This document shows positions 17,537 through 26,461 of a stretch of 64,000 nt of DNA, piece by piece. Within the stretch, counting starts at the first letter, position 1, and every line of letters starts with the position of its first letter. The DNA is from Tardiphaga robiniae (GTDB lineage Bacteria > Pseudomonadota > Alphaproteobacteria > Rhizobiales > Xanthobacteraceae): assembly GCF_001618955.1 (NCBI RefSeq), contig NZ_LVYV01000012.1, positions 248,001 to 312,000 of the forward strand, in the 5' to 3' direction. The translations under genes were made by a program, and so were the position numbers. The notes under the pieces are model-generated. The model was not told the origin of the DNA and ran no database searches. It was given only the letters and a program-made list of their open reading frames with translations.

Positions 17537-18637
17537 ATGACTTCGGTCAATACCGGCCTCAATCCCTATGCCAATTACGGTTCCGCCTATGCGCGAGCCG
17601 CCGCCACCGCGCAGCCGTCGCTGGCCAATGCGCTCAACAGCAATGAGAGCGCATCGTCGTCCTCGCCGGACGCGGCGACCAATCTGACGCTGTCGGATGC
17701 GGCGCGGGCGAAGCTTGCGAGCTCCGGCTCCGACAAGGACATCGCGACCGTCATCACGGATCTGCGGGCGAAGCTGGCGGCCCAATATGTGGCCGCGAAA
17801 GCGATCGGGCCGCTGGATAACAACGGCAAGCTGACGATCGATCTCTCGACACTGGATCGCCGTTCGCTCTACGCCATGGCCACCAACAATGGGGGCACCT
17901 TCACCGCCGACGAACAGACGGTCGCCAAAGCTGAACTGGGCAATCGTTTCAACGCAGCGCTGGCGCCTGCCACGGGTACGGCTAAGCTCACCGGCGATTT
18001 CAGCGGCATCTACACCGCGGCACTGGATTATCTCGATGCCGCCGGCAGCGAAGAGAAAGCCTCGGCGTCCTGGTCCGCGCAGCGCGAGGCCATGCTGAAG
18101 GGCATTCAGGCGACCGAGCAGACACCGACCAAGGCGCCATCAGGCATCGCCAACGATCCGGTCGCAGCCTATCTCGCGCAGCCCGATACAACGACGCCCG
18201 TGCAGGACATCGCCACCGTTGCGAAGAGCGTGCGCGCGGCGCTGGATGCGCAGGCCAAGGCGGCGCAGGAGGCGGGCAAGGGCGAACTGGTTTACGACAG
18301 CCGCCGCAAGACCGGCCAGCTCGCGGATTTCTCCGCCGTCGACAACCGTTCGCTGTCAGCGATCTCGCTCAATCAGGATGGTCTGTTCTCGAAGGAAGAA
18401 AGCTTCGCCGCCAAGCAGGTGCTCGATTCACGCAATCGCACCAGTATTCTCGAAGCGCTGCAGGCGAGCCAGAAGAGCGGCGATCCCAGCCAGTTCAGCC
18501 TCGGCATTCTCAATACCTATTCGGCGATGAGTGATGAGGAGCGGACCGCATCCAACTGGACGCCGAGTTTCCGCGATAACGCCGTGGCGAGCTACAAATC
18601 GACCAACCACATTCTGTCGCTGCTGAAGAGCGGATAA
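17537..18637 (+). CDS. Hypothetical protein with two EF-hand-like modules
   Basis: 366 residues, not assigned to a named family. The N terminus is low complexity (Ala/Ser-rich, SNESASSSSPDAATN). Two related modules recur: one around residues 95-140 (LDRRSLYAMATNNGGTFTADEQ, then AELGNRF) and one around 258-300 (VDNRSLSAISLNQDGLFSKEES, then VLDSRNR). Each has a turn like a degenerate EF-hand loop (NNGGTFTADE, NQDGLFSKEE) followed by a helix, suggesting an internal duplication. AGGA precedes the ATG. No signal peptide is seen. No partner genes nearby suggest a role. Confidence 0.65.
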   Translation: MTSVNTGLNPYANYGSAYARAAATAQPSLANALNSNESASSSSPDAATNLTLSDAARAKLASSGSDKDIATVITDLRAKLAAQYVAAKAIGPLDNNGKLTIDLSTLDRRSLYAMATNNGGTFTADEQTVAKAELGNRFNAALAPATGTAKLTGDFSGIYTAALDYLDAAGSEEKASASWSAQREAMLKGIQATEQTPTKAPSGIANDPVAAYLAQPDTTTPVQDIATVAKSVRAALDAQAKAAQEAGKGELVYDSRRKTGQLADFSAVDNRSLSAISLNQDGLFSKEESFAAKQVLDSRNRTSILEALQASQKSGDPSQFSLGILNTYSAMSDEERTASNWTPSFRDNAVASYKSTNHILSLLKSG

Positions 18638-18670
18638 GCGTCGATACAGGAAGGTGCTGCAATACTCCGT

Positions 18671-18780
18671 CCTCATCCTGAGGAGCGGCGTCTTCGCCGC
18701 GTCTCGAAGGATGGCTGCAAACGCCGGCGCTCACCCATTCATGGTTCGAGACGCGCGAAGTCGCGCTCCTCACCATGAGG
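18671..18780. repeat. Dispersed palindromic repeat (CCTCATCCTGAGGAGC type)
   Basis: Begins CCTCATCCTGAGGAGCGGCG and ends CGCGCTCCTCACCATGAGG, with inner arms GCGTCTCGAAGGATGG and CCATTCATGGTTCGAGACGCG. This nested inverted repeat is a second, unrelated class of intergenic element typical of this bacterial group. Confidence 0.8.
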
Positions 18781-18806
18781 CGGAGCTTGTGGCGTCATGC
18801 GCAAAC

Positions 18807-18847
18807 AAAAAAGCCCCGCCCGGTGGGGGATGACCGGGGCGGGGCTT
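18807..18847 (-). terminator. Intrinsic terminator of the DUF1236 gene
   Basis: Read on the minus strand: a GC-rich stem AAGCCCCGCC(C)CGGT / ACCGGGCGGGGCTT with a short loop, followed by TTTTTTG. It lies 55 bases after the DUF1236 stop codon and is one of the clearest terminators in the window. Confidence 0.85.
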
Positions 18848-18902
18848 CTTCGCCCGGTCGCCATTCGCGGCGCCCGAACGAATCTTTTTTCAACGTGACG
18901 TG

Positions 18903-19268
18903 CTAATCGACGACCTGCACGATGCGGCGCGAGCGCGGCTCCACCAGCACCGTCTGACCATTCACCACCGTGTAGCGATACGGCGTCGTCGCGACCGTCT
19001 GCGGCACGTCGTAATACATCACGCCGGCTTCCGGCAGCGTGGTGCCAACCACGATGCGATCGGGCACAGTGAAGGTCGGCACGCGTTCGCGCACCACATA
19101 TTCACGGAATGCCGGACGCGCCTGCACTGTGATGCCATCCGGATCGTTGTTGTCGACGATCACGCGATCGCCCCCCGATACGCCGACGGTGACGCCCTGA
19201 GCCTGCACTGCCAGCGAAGTGCCGAGCGCGCCGACAAGGGCCGCTGCTGCAATAAGTTTGTTTCGCAT
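18903..19268 (-). CDS. DUF1236 secreted protein
   Basis: 121 residues with a signal peptide (MRNKLIAAAALVGALGTSLAVQA) and a single DUF1236 domain: REYVVRERVPTFTVPDRIVVG, LPEAGVMYYDVP, then YRYTVVNGQTVLVEPRSRRIVQV. The family is periplasmic, widespread in rhizobia and of unknown function. GAAGGAGACGATC precedes the ATG at 19268, which overrides the longer ORF start at 19319. It has its own terminator and no operon partners. Confidence 0.88.
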   Translation of the reverse strand: MRNKLIAAAALVGALGTSLAVQAQGVTVGVSGGDRVIVDNNDPDGITVQARPAFREYVVRERVPTFTVPDRIVVGTTLPEAGVMYYDVPQTVATTPYRYTVVNGQTVLVEPRSRRIVQVVD

Positions 19269-19515
19269 GATCGTCTCCTTCGTGAACGATGTCCGGCTTG
19301 CCGCGCCGGTCTGTGCCATCCAGCCTGGTTTGATTTATTCACCGTCCGCCAATGCATGCCGCCAGCGATCGTTCCGGAATTTTCCACGCGCAATTGCTGG
19401 TTTTTGATGCACTGCATGCAGGTATGCGGGAACCCATTGATGGGCAGGGCGTCTTTATGCTGCTAAATCCCCGCGGCGCATCGCGCCCGAATCGATTCCC
19501 TCACGGAGATCCTCC

Positions 19516-19674
19516 ATGGTCATCACGGCAGCTCACATCCAGCCGATTGTCGCGCTTATCGCTGGCGTTCTGATTCTGATCATGCCGCGATTTCTGAATC
19601 TGGTGGTGGCGATTTATCTGATCTTCATCGGACTGGCCGGGCTCGGTGTCTTCAAGCTGCTCAAAATCGGCTAA
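19516..19674 (+). CDS. DUF3096 small membrane protein
   Basis: 52 residues with two hydrophobic helices: IQPIVALIAGVLILIMPRFL and NLVVAIYLIFIGLAGLGVF. This is the whole DUF3096 domain, a two-span inner-membrane protein family of unknown function common in proteobacteria. ACGGAG precedes the ATG by eight bases. It lies between the DUF1236 gene (divergent) and ppdK. Confidence 0.85.
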   Translation: MVITAAHIQPIVALIAGVLILIMPRFLNLVVAIYLIFIGLAGLGVFKLLKIG

Positions 19675-19792
19675 ATTCTGACACGGCCGTTACCTACAGC
19701 GGTACCTCCGGGCTGCTTGCGCCACGTCCCTGAAACGTGGTGTAACGCGGCACATTTCCCTGTCGTTTCCTCTCGCGGATTGATTGAGAACC

Positions 19793-22768
19793 ATGGCCAA
19801 AACCGCCTCGAAGTCCAAGAAAGCCCCTGCGAAGTCAAAGCTGTCCAAGGCTGCGCCCAAAGCAGCTTCGGTGGCCCGCAAGGCGCTTAAGAAGCCAGTT
19901 GCAAAACCTGCAGCAAAATCCGCGGTGAAGGCCAAAACGGCTGTGAAAGCCAAATCTGCTTTTAAGGCAAAGGCCGCGCCGAAACCGGTTGCAAAGGCTC
20001 CCCCATCGAAGAAAGCGGTTGTAGCCAAGACTTCGGCGACCAAGGCAGTCAAGAAGGCCACCAGCAAGCCGGTGACTGACGTCATCAAGGCGGGCAAGTG
20101 GGTTTATTCGTTCGGCGGCGGCAAGGCCGAGGGCAAGGCCGGCCTGCGCGACCTGCTCGGCGGCAAGGGCGCGAACCTCGCCGAAATGGCCAATCTGGGC
20201 CTGCCGGTGCCTCCCGGCTTCACGATTCCGACCTCGGTCTGCACTTATTTCTACGCGAACGGCAAATCCTATCCGAAGGAATTGCAGTCGCAGGTGGAGA
20301 AGGCGCTCGAGGCCGTCGGCAAGATCACCGGCAAGGGCTTCGGCGACGAGAAAAATCCGCTGCTGGTTTCGGTGCGCTCCGGCGCCCGCGCCTCGATGCC
20401 GGGCATGATGGACACGGTCCTCAATCTCGGTCTCAACGACACCACGGTGGAAGCGCTGGCCGAACTGTCGGGCGACAAGCGTTTCGCCTATGACAGCTAT
20501 CGCCGCTTCATCACCATGTATTCCGACGTGGTGCTCGGCTTCGAGCATCATCACTTCGAAGACATTCTCGACACCTACAAGGACAACAAGGGCTACACGC
20601 TCGACACCGATCTCGACGGTGACGATTGGGTCAAGCTCGTCGGCCAGTACAAGGAAGCCGTCGCGCGCGAAACGGGGAAGGACTTCCCGCAGGATCCGCA
20701 CGAGCAGCTCTGGGGCGCCGTCGGCGCCGTGTTCTCATCCTGGATGAATACCCGCGCGGTGACCTATCGCCGCCTGCACGATATCCCGGAGTCGTGGGGC
20801 ACCGCCGTCAGCGTGCAGGCCATGGTGTTCGGCAATATGGGCGAGACCTCGGCCACCGGCGTTGCGTTCACGCGCAACCCGTCGACCGGCGAGAGCAAGC
20901 TATATGGCGAATTCCTGATCAACGCGCAGGGCGAGGACGTGGTGGCGGGCATCCGCACGCCGCAGGACATCACCGAAGACGCGCGGATCGAGAGCGGTTC
21001 GGACAAGGCGTCGATGGAAGCGGCGATGCCGGAGGCGTTCAAGGAATTGACGCGCATCTATACCCAGCTTGAGAAGCACTACCGCGACATGCAGGACATG
21101 GAGTTCACGATCGAGCAGGGTCGGCTCTGGATGCTGCAGACCCGCAATGGCAAGCGTACTGCTAAGGCGTCGATTCGCATCGCGGTCGAACTCGCCAATG
21201 AAGGCGTGATCTCGCAGAAGGACGCCGTATCGCGCATCGATCCGGCCTCGCTGGATCAGCTCCTGCATCCGACCATCGATCCATCAGCTAATCGCGACGT
21301 TATCGCCACCGGTCTTCCGGCATCACCGGGCGCCGCCTCGGGCGAGATCGTGTTCTCGTCGGATGAAGCCGCCAAGCTGCAGGCCGATGGCAAGAAGGTC
21401 ATTCTCGTGCGCGTCGAAACCTCGCCGGAAGACATTCACGGCATGCACGCCGCTGAAGGCATTCTCACCACCCGCGGTGGCATGACCTCGCATGCGGCGG
21501 TGGTTGCGCGCGGCATGGGCAAGCCCTGCGTCTCCGGCTGCGGCACTGTCCGCGTCGATTACGGCCGTGGTACCATGAGCATCGGTGGCCGCGTGTTCAA
21601 GGCAGGCGACGTCATCACCATCGACGGTTCGGTTGGCCATGTGCTGTCCGGCCGCATGCCGATGATCGAGCCGGAATTGTCGGGCGAATTCGCAACGCTG
21701 ATGGGCTGGGCCGACAAGGTCCGCAAGCTCAAGGTCCGCGTCAACGGCGACACGCCGGAAGATGCGCGCACGGCGATCAAGTATGGCGCCGAAGGCATCG
21801 GCCTTTGTCGTACCGAGCACATGTTCTTCGAAGAGACCCGCATCCGCACCGTGCGCGAGATGATCCTCGCCGAAGACGAGCAGGCCCGCCGCGCCGCGCT
21901 TGCCAAGCTGCTGCCGATGCAGCGTGCCGACTTCGTCGAACTGTTCGAGATCATGAAGGGCCTGCCCGTCACGATCCGTCTGCTCGATCCGCCGTTGCAC
22001 GAATTCCTGCCGCACACCCAGGGCGAGGTCGAGGAAGTGGCCCGTGTCATGAACACCGATCCGCGCAAGCTTGCGGACCGTGCGCGTGATCTCGCCGAGT
22101 TCAACCCGATGCTCGGCTTCCGCGGCGTACGCATTGCGATCGCCTATCCGGAAATCGCCGAGATGCAGGCGCGCGCGCTGTTCGAAGCCGCGATCGAAGC
22201 GGGCAAGCGCACTGGCGAACAGGTCGGCCTCGAAGTCATGGTGCCGCTGATCGTCACCAAGATGGAGTTCGATCTCATCAAGGCGCGCATCGATGCCACT
22301 GCGGTGTCGGTGATGAAGGAGACCGGCGGCAAGCTGAACTATTCGGTCGGTACCATGATCGAACTACCGCGTGCCTGTCTGCTGGCCGGCGAGATCGCCG
22401 AGACCGCCGAGTTCTTCTCGTTCGGTACCAACGATCTGACGCAGACCACCTTCGGCATCAGCCGTGACGACGCTGCAAGCTTCCTCGGTACTTATATCGC
22501 CAAGGGCATTCTGCCCGTCGATCCGTTCATCACGGTCGACCGCAGCGGCGTCGGCGAACTGGTGAAGATCGGCGTCGCGCGTGGCCGCAAGACTCGCCCC
22601 GATATCAAGGTTGGTATCTGCGGCGAGCATGGCGGCGATCCGGCATCGGTAGCCTTCTGCCATGAGATCGGCCTCGATTACGTATCGTGCTCGCCCTATC
22701 GCGTGCCGATCGCGCGTCTCGCTGCAGCACAGGCTGCGCTCGGCAAGGAAATCTCCAGCCAGGCGTAA
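19793..22768 (+). CDS. ppdK: Pyruvate, phosphate dikinase with Lys/Ala-rich N-terminal tail
   Basis: 991 residues, about 100 more than typical. It interconverts pyruvate + ATP + Pi and PEP + AMP + PPi. Residues about 1-97 are almost only Lys, Ala, Pro, Ser, Val, with KAVKAKTAVKAKS-like repeats resembling histone H1 tails. The enzyme proper begins WVYSFGGGKAEGK; the ATP-grasp region follows (SVRSGARASMPGMMDTVLNLG), the phosphocarrier His is about residue 567 in GGMTSHAAVVARGMGKPCVSGCG, and the PEP-binding barrel ends with GTNDLTQTTFGISRDD and the catalytic Cys in GICGEHGGDP. ATG 19793 is chosen over TTG 19784. A strong terminator follows. Confidence 0.95.
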   Translation: MAKTASKSKKAPAKSKLSKAAPKAASVARKALKKPVAKPAAKSAVKAKTAVKAKSAFKAKAAPKPVAKAPPSKKAVVAKTSATKAVKKATSKPVTDVIKAGKWVYSFGGGKAEGKAGLRDLLGGKGANLAEMANLGLPVPPGFTIPTSVCTYFYANGKSYPKELQSQVEKALEAVGKITGKGFGDEKNPLLVSVRSGARASMPGMMDTVLNLGLNDTTVEALAELSGDKRFAYDSYRRFITMYSDVVLGFEHHHFEDILDTYKDNKGYTLDTDLDGDDWVKLVGQYKEAVARETGKDFPQDPHEQLWGAVGAVFSSWMNTRAVTYRRLHDIPESWGTAVSVQAMVFGNMGETSATGVAFTRNPSTGESKLYGEFLINAQGEDVVAGIRTPQDITEDARIESGSDKASMEAAMPEAFKELTRIYTQLEKHYRDMQDMEFTIEQGRLWMLQTRNGKRTAKASIRIAVELANEGVISQKDAVSRIDPASLDQLLHPTIDPSANRDVIATGLPASPGAASGEIVFSSDEAAKLQADGKKVILVRVETSPEDIHGMHAAEGILTTRGGMTSHAAVVARGMGKPCVSGCGTVRVDYGRGTMSIGGRVFKAGDVITIDGSVGHVLSGRMPMIEPELSGEFATLMGWADKVRKLKVRVNGDTPEDARTAIKYGAEGIGLCRTEHMFFEETRIRTVREMILAEDEQARRAALAKLLPMQRADFVELFEIMKGLPVTIRLLDPPLHEFLPHTQGEVEEVARVMNTDPRKLADRARDLAEFNPMLGFRGVRIAIAYPEIAEMQARALFEAAIEAGKRTGEQVGLEVMVPLIVTKMEFDLIKARIDATAVSVMKETGGKLNYSVGTMIELPRACLLAGEIAETAEFFSFGTNDLTQTTFGISRDDAASFLGTYIAKGILPVDPFITVDRSGVGELVKIGVARGRKTRPDIKVGICGEHGGDPASVAFCHEIGLDYVSCSPYRVPIARLAAAQAALGKEISSQA

Positions 22769-22791
22769 GTGCTTTTCGATTTCATGATCTG

Positions 22792-22826
22792 AAAAATGGC
22801 CGGGAGTTCCCCGGCCATTTTTATTT
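22792..22826 (+). terminator. Intrinsic terminator after ppdK
   Basis: Perfect 13-bp stem AAAAATGGCCGGG / CCCGGCCATTTTT with a 5-base loop, running into TTTTTATTT, 23 bases past the stop codon. The remaining bases to 23130 are AT-richer and contain a possible promoter (TTGTCA near 22913), with no gene seen. Confidence 0.9.
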
Positions 22827-23130
22827 GCGTGCCTCATGCCGTGTTTGTTCGTGCGTCGGAATGGAACTCGCAAATATTTTCACGCGCGCGCAAATTTCTC
22901 TTCATCATCTTTGTCAACGCGATGTTTACTACTTTTGTGGAGGCCCAGTTTACCAAGGCTTTCGAATGATTTTGCGCTGCGCTCGTACAGCTTGCGTGTG
23001 ACGTCGTTGCATCGCCGATTAACTCCGCGGCAACTTTGATTCCGTACTAACGAAATAGATCGAAATGTACGGATGTGCTGATGAGTGCCGTGCAGGGCGA
23101 TGCTGGTGTAAGCGTTGCGTGAGCGTATCG

Positions 23131-24552
23131 ATGTTAGTACTGCGTAACCGGCCGAAGGGCGCGCGTGGCGCGTTCTTCGGCTTCGGTCTCTGCGTTTTCG
23201 CATTGGCCCCGACAGAATCTGGATATCAGGACATCGCCTCGCTGCTGGCTCGCCAGCCGGGCGTGACCGAACGCTGGCAGAAGCGCGTGTTCGCGCCCGC
23301 CGTCTCCTCCATCCAGGTTGCGACATTCTCGTTCGGCCGCCCGATGGGAACGGCCTCGCGCAATCCGACCTTGCAGCTCGCCAGCCTCGACAATTCCGGC
23401 ATCGACATCACCGGTGCACTGACCCGCAATCCGCTGGCGCAGCCGCCGCGCCGCTATGAAGCCGCCGATTTTCCGAAAGTGGATCGCTCGCTGAAGGGCG
23501 ATCGCCTGGCCATCCGCGCGCCGGAGACCGTGGCGCCCGATGAGCCGGCCAGACAGGATTCATTCGACGACAACAGATCGGTGATGGGCGCGAAGACCGT
23601 CGATGCACTGCCATCCGCGCAGCATGCGCCCCTCGATCCCGAACTCGATGAAGCGCTGCGTGCCCCGCCGCTCGCTCAATACGACGCATCGCAGCCCGTG
23701 CAGCCCACAGAGGACGCCAAGACCGATGCAGCGGTGATCCCCGTCGAGCCGGCGCCGGCCAAGGACGGCTTTTCTGTGAAGACCGCGAGCCTGTTTTTCG
23801 GAAGCTCGTTGCTCGGCGCATCGGTCGAGACAATGGAACGCTGGCAGCCCGGCGAAGAGCCGACCATCGTAATGCCAGGCACAGCCGTGCCGGGCATAGC
23901 TATGCCGGGCTCGACGCTTGATCCTGACATGAAGGCTACAGCGATGGTGCCGAATGCGGCGATCAACCCGACCGACGGCGGTGAAAGCGTTGCCGGCAAA
24001 GGCGAGGTCAACAGCGCCAATCAGCGTGCGAAGACGCCGGCCGAACGTATGGGCCTCACCGAGCAGACCCGCGGCAAGCAGGAAAAGTGTCTGACGGAAG
24101 CCATCTACTTCGAGGCCCGCGGCGAAGCGGTGCGTGGCCAGATGGCGGTGGCGCAGGTGGTGATGAACCGCGTGTTCTCGGGCTTTTATCCCACCACCGT
24201 GTGCGGCGTGGTCTATCAGAACAAGCATCGCCGCCTGGCCTGTCAGTTCACCTTCGCCTGCGACGGCATTCCGGATGTGGTGAAAGAGCCGGATATGTGG
24301 GAGCGCGCCCGCAAGATCGCGAAGGCGACGCTGGACGGCCGGATCTGGCTGCCGGAAGTCGCGAAGTCCACGCATTACCATGCCTATTGGGTGCACCCGT
24401 CCTGGGTCCGCGAGATGAAGAAGATGTACAAGACCGGCGTGCACTCCTTCTATCGCCCGCGAAATTGGGGTGACGGCAGTGAGGCACCAAGCTGGGGTAC
24501 GGCGGCGCAGACAGCGGAAATTTCCGCCAAGCTCTCCGAAATCAAGCCGTAA
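23131..24552 (+). CDS. Cell wall hydrolase, SleB type
   Basis: 473 residues. A basic start (LVLRNRPKGARGAFFG) and short hydrophobic stretch suggest a signal anchor. A long low-complexity, Pro/Ala-rich linker follows, including a tandem VMPGTAVPGIAMPGS. The C-terminal third (about 325-460) is a SleB/CwlJ hydrolase_2 domain: CLTEAIYFEARGEAVRGQMA with the catalytic Glu, then AQVVMNRVFS and CQFTFACDG. SleB-type enzymes are lytic transglycosylases acting on peptidoglycan. The start is uncertain: ATG 23131 and GTG 23119 are both possible, with weak ribosome binding sites. Confidence 0.85.
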   Translation: MLVLRNRPKGARGAFFGFGLCVFALAPTESGYQDIASLLARQPGVTERWQKRVFAPAVSSIQVATFSFGRPMGTASRNPTLQLASLDNSGIDITGALTRNPLAQPPRRYEAADFPKVDRSLKGDRLAIRAPETVAPDEPARQDSFDDNRSVMGAKTVDALPSAQHAPLDPELDEALRAPPLAQYDASQPVQPTEDAKTDAAVIPVEPAPAKDGFSVKTASLFFGSSLLGASVETMERWQPGEEPTIVMPGTAVPGIAMPGSTLDPDMKATAMVPNAAINPTDGGESVAGKGEVNSANQRAKTPAERMGLTEQTRGKQEKCLTEAIYFEARGEAVRGQMAVAQVVMNRVFSGFYPTTVCGVVYQNKHRRLACQFTFACDGIPDVVKEPDMWERARKIAKATLDGRIWLPEVAKSTHYHAYWVHPSWVREMKKMYKTGVHSFYRPRNWGDGSEAPSWGTAAQTAEISAKLSEIKP

Positions 24553-24646
24553 GAACTTTACCTCCGAGCCTATCGAAGAGCGGTGCCATGCCCGGCGCCG
24601 CTCTTTACCTTTTGAGCACAGGCTTGTTGCGCACGGACTTCTCCCA

Positions 24647-24725
24647 CGTCATGGCCGGGCTTGACCCGGCCATCCAGTTTTTCGCTCGAAATTAGATGGA
24701 TGCCCGGGTCAAGCCCGGGCATGAC
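24647..24725. repeat. Dispersed palindromic repeat, second copy
   Basis: Arms at 24647-24672 and 24701-24725 are almost the same as those of the 17291 copy; the inner spacer differs. It occupies the intergenic region after the cell wall hydrolase. The rest of 24553-24902 shows nothing further. Confidence 0.85.
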
Positions 24726-24902
24726 AGCGTTTGTGGCCCCAATTGCATCGCTGCATTGCGAGGACCCAAATCGGCGCCAGGGGTCTTTAGATTTCCATGC
24801 GAATGCATTAATCTCCGTTCAGTCCGGGGACGGGCAGCGAGCTGTTTGCTGCGCCCTGCAAGCCGGCTGAATTTTCAATCCGAATTGATCCGGGGAAACG
24901 AC

Positions 24903-26156
24903 ATGGCGGCAATCGACGGCGCGACGCGCCCGGCATCTGGTTTTGGCTGGCGTACGCCGCTGGTGATCATCATCTGCGGATCGCTGATCGGCATGCTCAC
25001 CTTCGGGCCGCGCTCGAGTGTCGGCTTCTTCATGCAGCCCTTCAGCCAGGAGTTCGGCTGGGGCCGTGACGTTTTCGCGCTCGCCTTCGCCGTGCAAAAC
25101 CTGCTCTGGGGCATCGGCCAGCCTTTCGCCGGCGCCGTCGCCGACAAGTTCGGCAGCGTGCGCGTGATCTGCCTCGGCGCCTTCCTCTATGCGGCTGGTT
25201 TGCTGATGATGCGCTATTCCTCGACACCGCTTGAGCTGAATATCAGTGCTGGACTGCTGATCGGTTTTGGCCTGTCCGGTTGCTCGTTCAATCTGGTGCT
25301 GTCCGCCTTCGGCAAACTGGTGCCGCCGGAATGGCGCGGTATCGCGCTCGGCGCCGGCACCGCCGCAGGCTCGTTCGGCCAGTTCATTTTTGCGCCTTTC
25401 ACAGTGGCGATGATCGACAACACCGGCTGGCAGGCGACGCTCACCGTGTTCGCGGTGCTGATGTTGCTGGTGATCCCATTGTCGCTCGCCTTGGCGACTC
25501 CGACCGCGAGTGCCGCGTCCGCCGACGCGCCGGTGGCGCAGAAGCAGTCGTTCAAGAGCGCACTCACGGAAGCCTTTGGCCATCGCTCCTATGTGCTGCT
25601 GGTGCTGGGCTTCTTCACCTGTGGCTTCCAACTCGCTTTCATCACCATGCATCTGCCGGCCTATCTGGTCGATCGCGGCTTGCCCGCGGCTGTGGGCGGC
25701 TGGGTGATTGCCATCATCGGCCTGTTCAACATCATCGGCTCGCTGACGGTCGGCTATGTGCAGGGCAAACTGCCGAAGCGCTATATCCTGTCCTTCATCT
25801 ATTTCACCCGCGCGCTGGCGACGGTGGCCTTCATCATGCTGCCGCTGACCACCACCTCGGCGCTCGTCTTCGGCGCCATCAGCGGGCTTGCCTGGCTCTC
25901 TACCGTCCCGCCGACATCGAGTCTCGTGTCGCTGATGTTCGGCACGCGCTGGCTGGCAACGCTCTATGGCTTTGCCTTCTTCAGCCATCAGGTCGGCGGT
26001 TTCCTCGGTGCCTGGCTGGGCGGTGTCGTGTTCGACAAGTTCGGCTCCTACACGCCGGTGTGGTGGCTGTCGGTGCTGTTCGGCGTGTTGTCGGCGCTGA
26101 TCAATCTGCCGATCGTGGAAGAGCCGGTGAAGCGTCCGATTGCACAGCCGGCATGA
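24903..26156 (+). CDS. MFS transporter, monocarboxylate/oxalate-type
   Basis: 417 residues with about 12 hydrophobic segments. The opening FGWRTPLVIIICGSLIGMLTFGPRSSVG-like stretch, the FSQEFGWGRDVFALAFAVQNL segment and ADKFGSVRVI after TM2 fit the OFA/monocarboxylate branch of MFS. A central polar loop (TASAASADAPVAQKQ) separates the halves. GGGG precedes the ATG at 24903; a longer ORF start at 24696 lies inside a repeat and is not used. Substrate unknown. The FMN riboswitch downstream belongs to ribH, not to this gene. Confidence 0.85.
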   Translation: MAAIDGATRPASGFGWRTPLVIIICGSLIGMLTFGPRSSVGFFMQPFSQEFGWGRDVFALAFAVQNLLWGIGQPFAGAVADKFGSVRVICLGAFLYAAGLLMMRYSSTPLELNISAGLLIGFGLSGCSFNLVLSAFGKLVPPEWRGIALGAGTAAGSFGQFIFAPFTVAMIDNTGWQATLTVFAVLMLLVIPLSLALATPTASAASADAPVAQKQSFKSALTEAFGHRSYVLLVLGFFTCGFQLAFITMHLPAYLVDRGLPAAVGGWVIAIIGLFNIIGSLTVGYVQGKLPKRYILSFIYFTRALATVAFIMLPLTTTSALVFGAISGLAWLSTVPPTSSLVSLMFGTRWLATLYGFAFFSHQVGGFLGAWLGGVVFDKFGSYTPVWWLSVLFGVLSALINLPIVEEPVKRPIAQPA

Positions 26157-26231
26157 TCTGCATTCTCCGGCGTTGACTCGCTGACCTTCAGCGATAAAAA
26201 TTGATCTTTGCCGCTCCGATCGGGGCGGCTT

Positions 26232-26379
26232 CGTTCTCAGGGCGGGGTGAAAATCCCCACCGGCGGTAATTGAGCGCAAGCTCAGGAGCCCGCGAGCGCC
26301 TGACGGTTCACGCCGTCAGGGTCAGCAGATCCGGTGCGATGCCGGAGCCGACGGTCATAGTCCGGATGAAAGAGAACGG
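26232..26379 (+). ncRNA. FMN riboswitch (RFN element)
   Basis: All conserved blocks are present in order: TCAGGGCGGGGTGAAAATCC, CACCGGCGGTAA, AGCCCGCGAGCGC, GTCAGCAGATCCGGTG, GATGCCGGAGCCGACGGTCA, TAGTCCGGATGAAAGAGAAC. This six-stem aptamer binds flavin mononucleotide and lowers expression of riboflavin genes. It lies 82 bases before ribH, so it controls lumazine synthase. No T-run terminator follows, so control is more likely at translation start. Confidence 0.97.
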
Positions 26380-26392
26380 GTATGCGCAGGGA

Positions 26393-26408
26393 ATCCGCCT
26401 AGGCGGAT
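26393..26408 (+). promoter_or_regulatory. Perfect palindrome in the riboswitch expression platform
   Basis: ATCCGCCT directly followed by AGGCGGAT makes a 16-bp perfect palindrome between the FMN aptamer and the ribH start. It may form part of the switching stem or be a separate protein site. Confidence 0.4.
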
Positions 26409-26461
26409 GCTCGGCGTGTGACCGTACGTCCTGATTCTGGTCTCAAACCGCGAGAGCATCC

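Noticed and set aside
24819-26279. 486-codon minus-strand ORF opposite the MFS gene
   Set aside because: Reads through the MFS gene antisense and into the riboswitch; no protein-like features.
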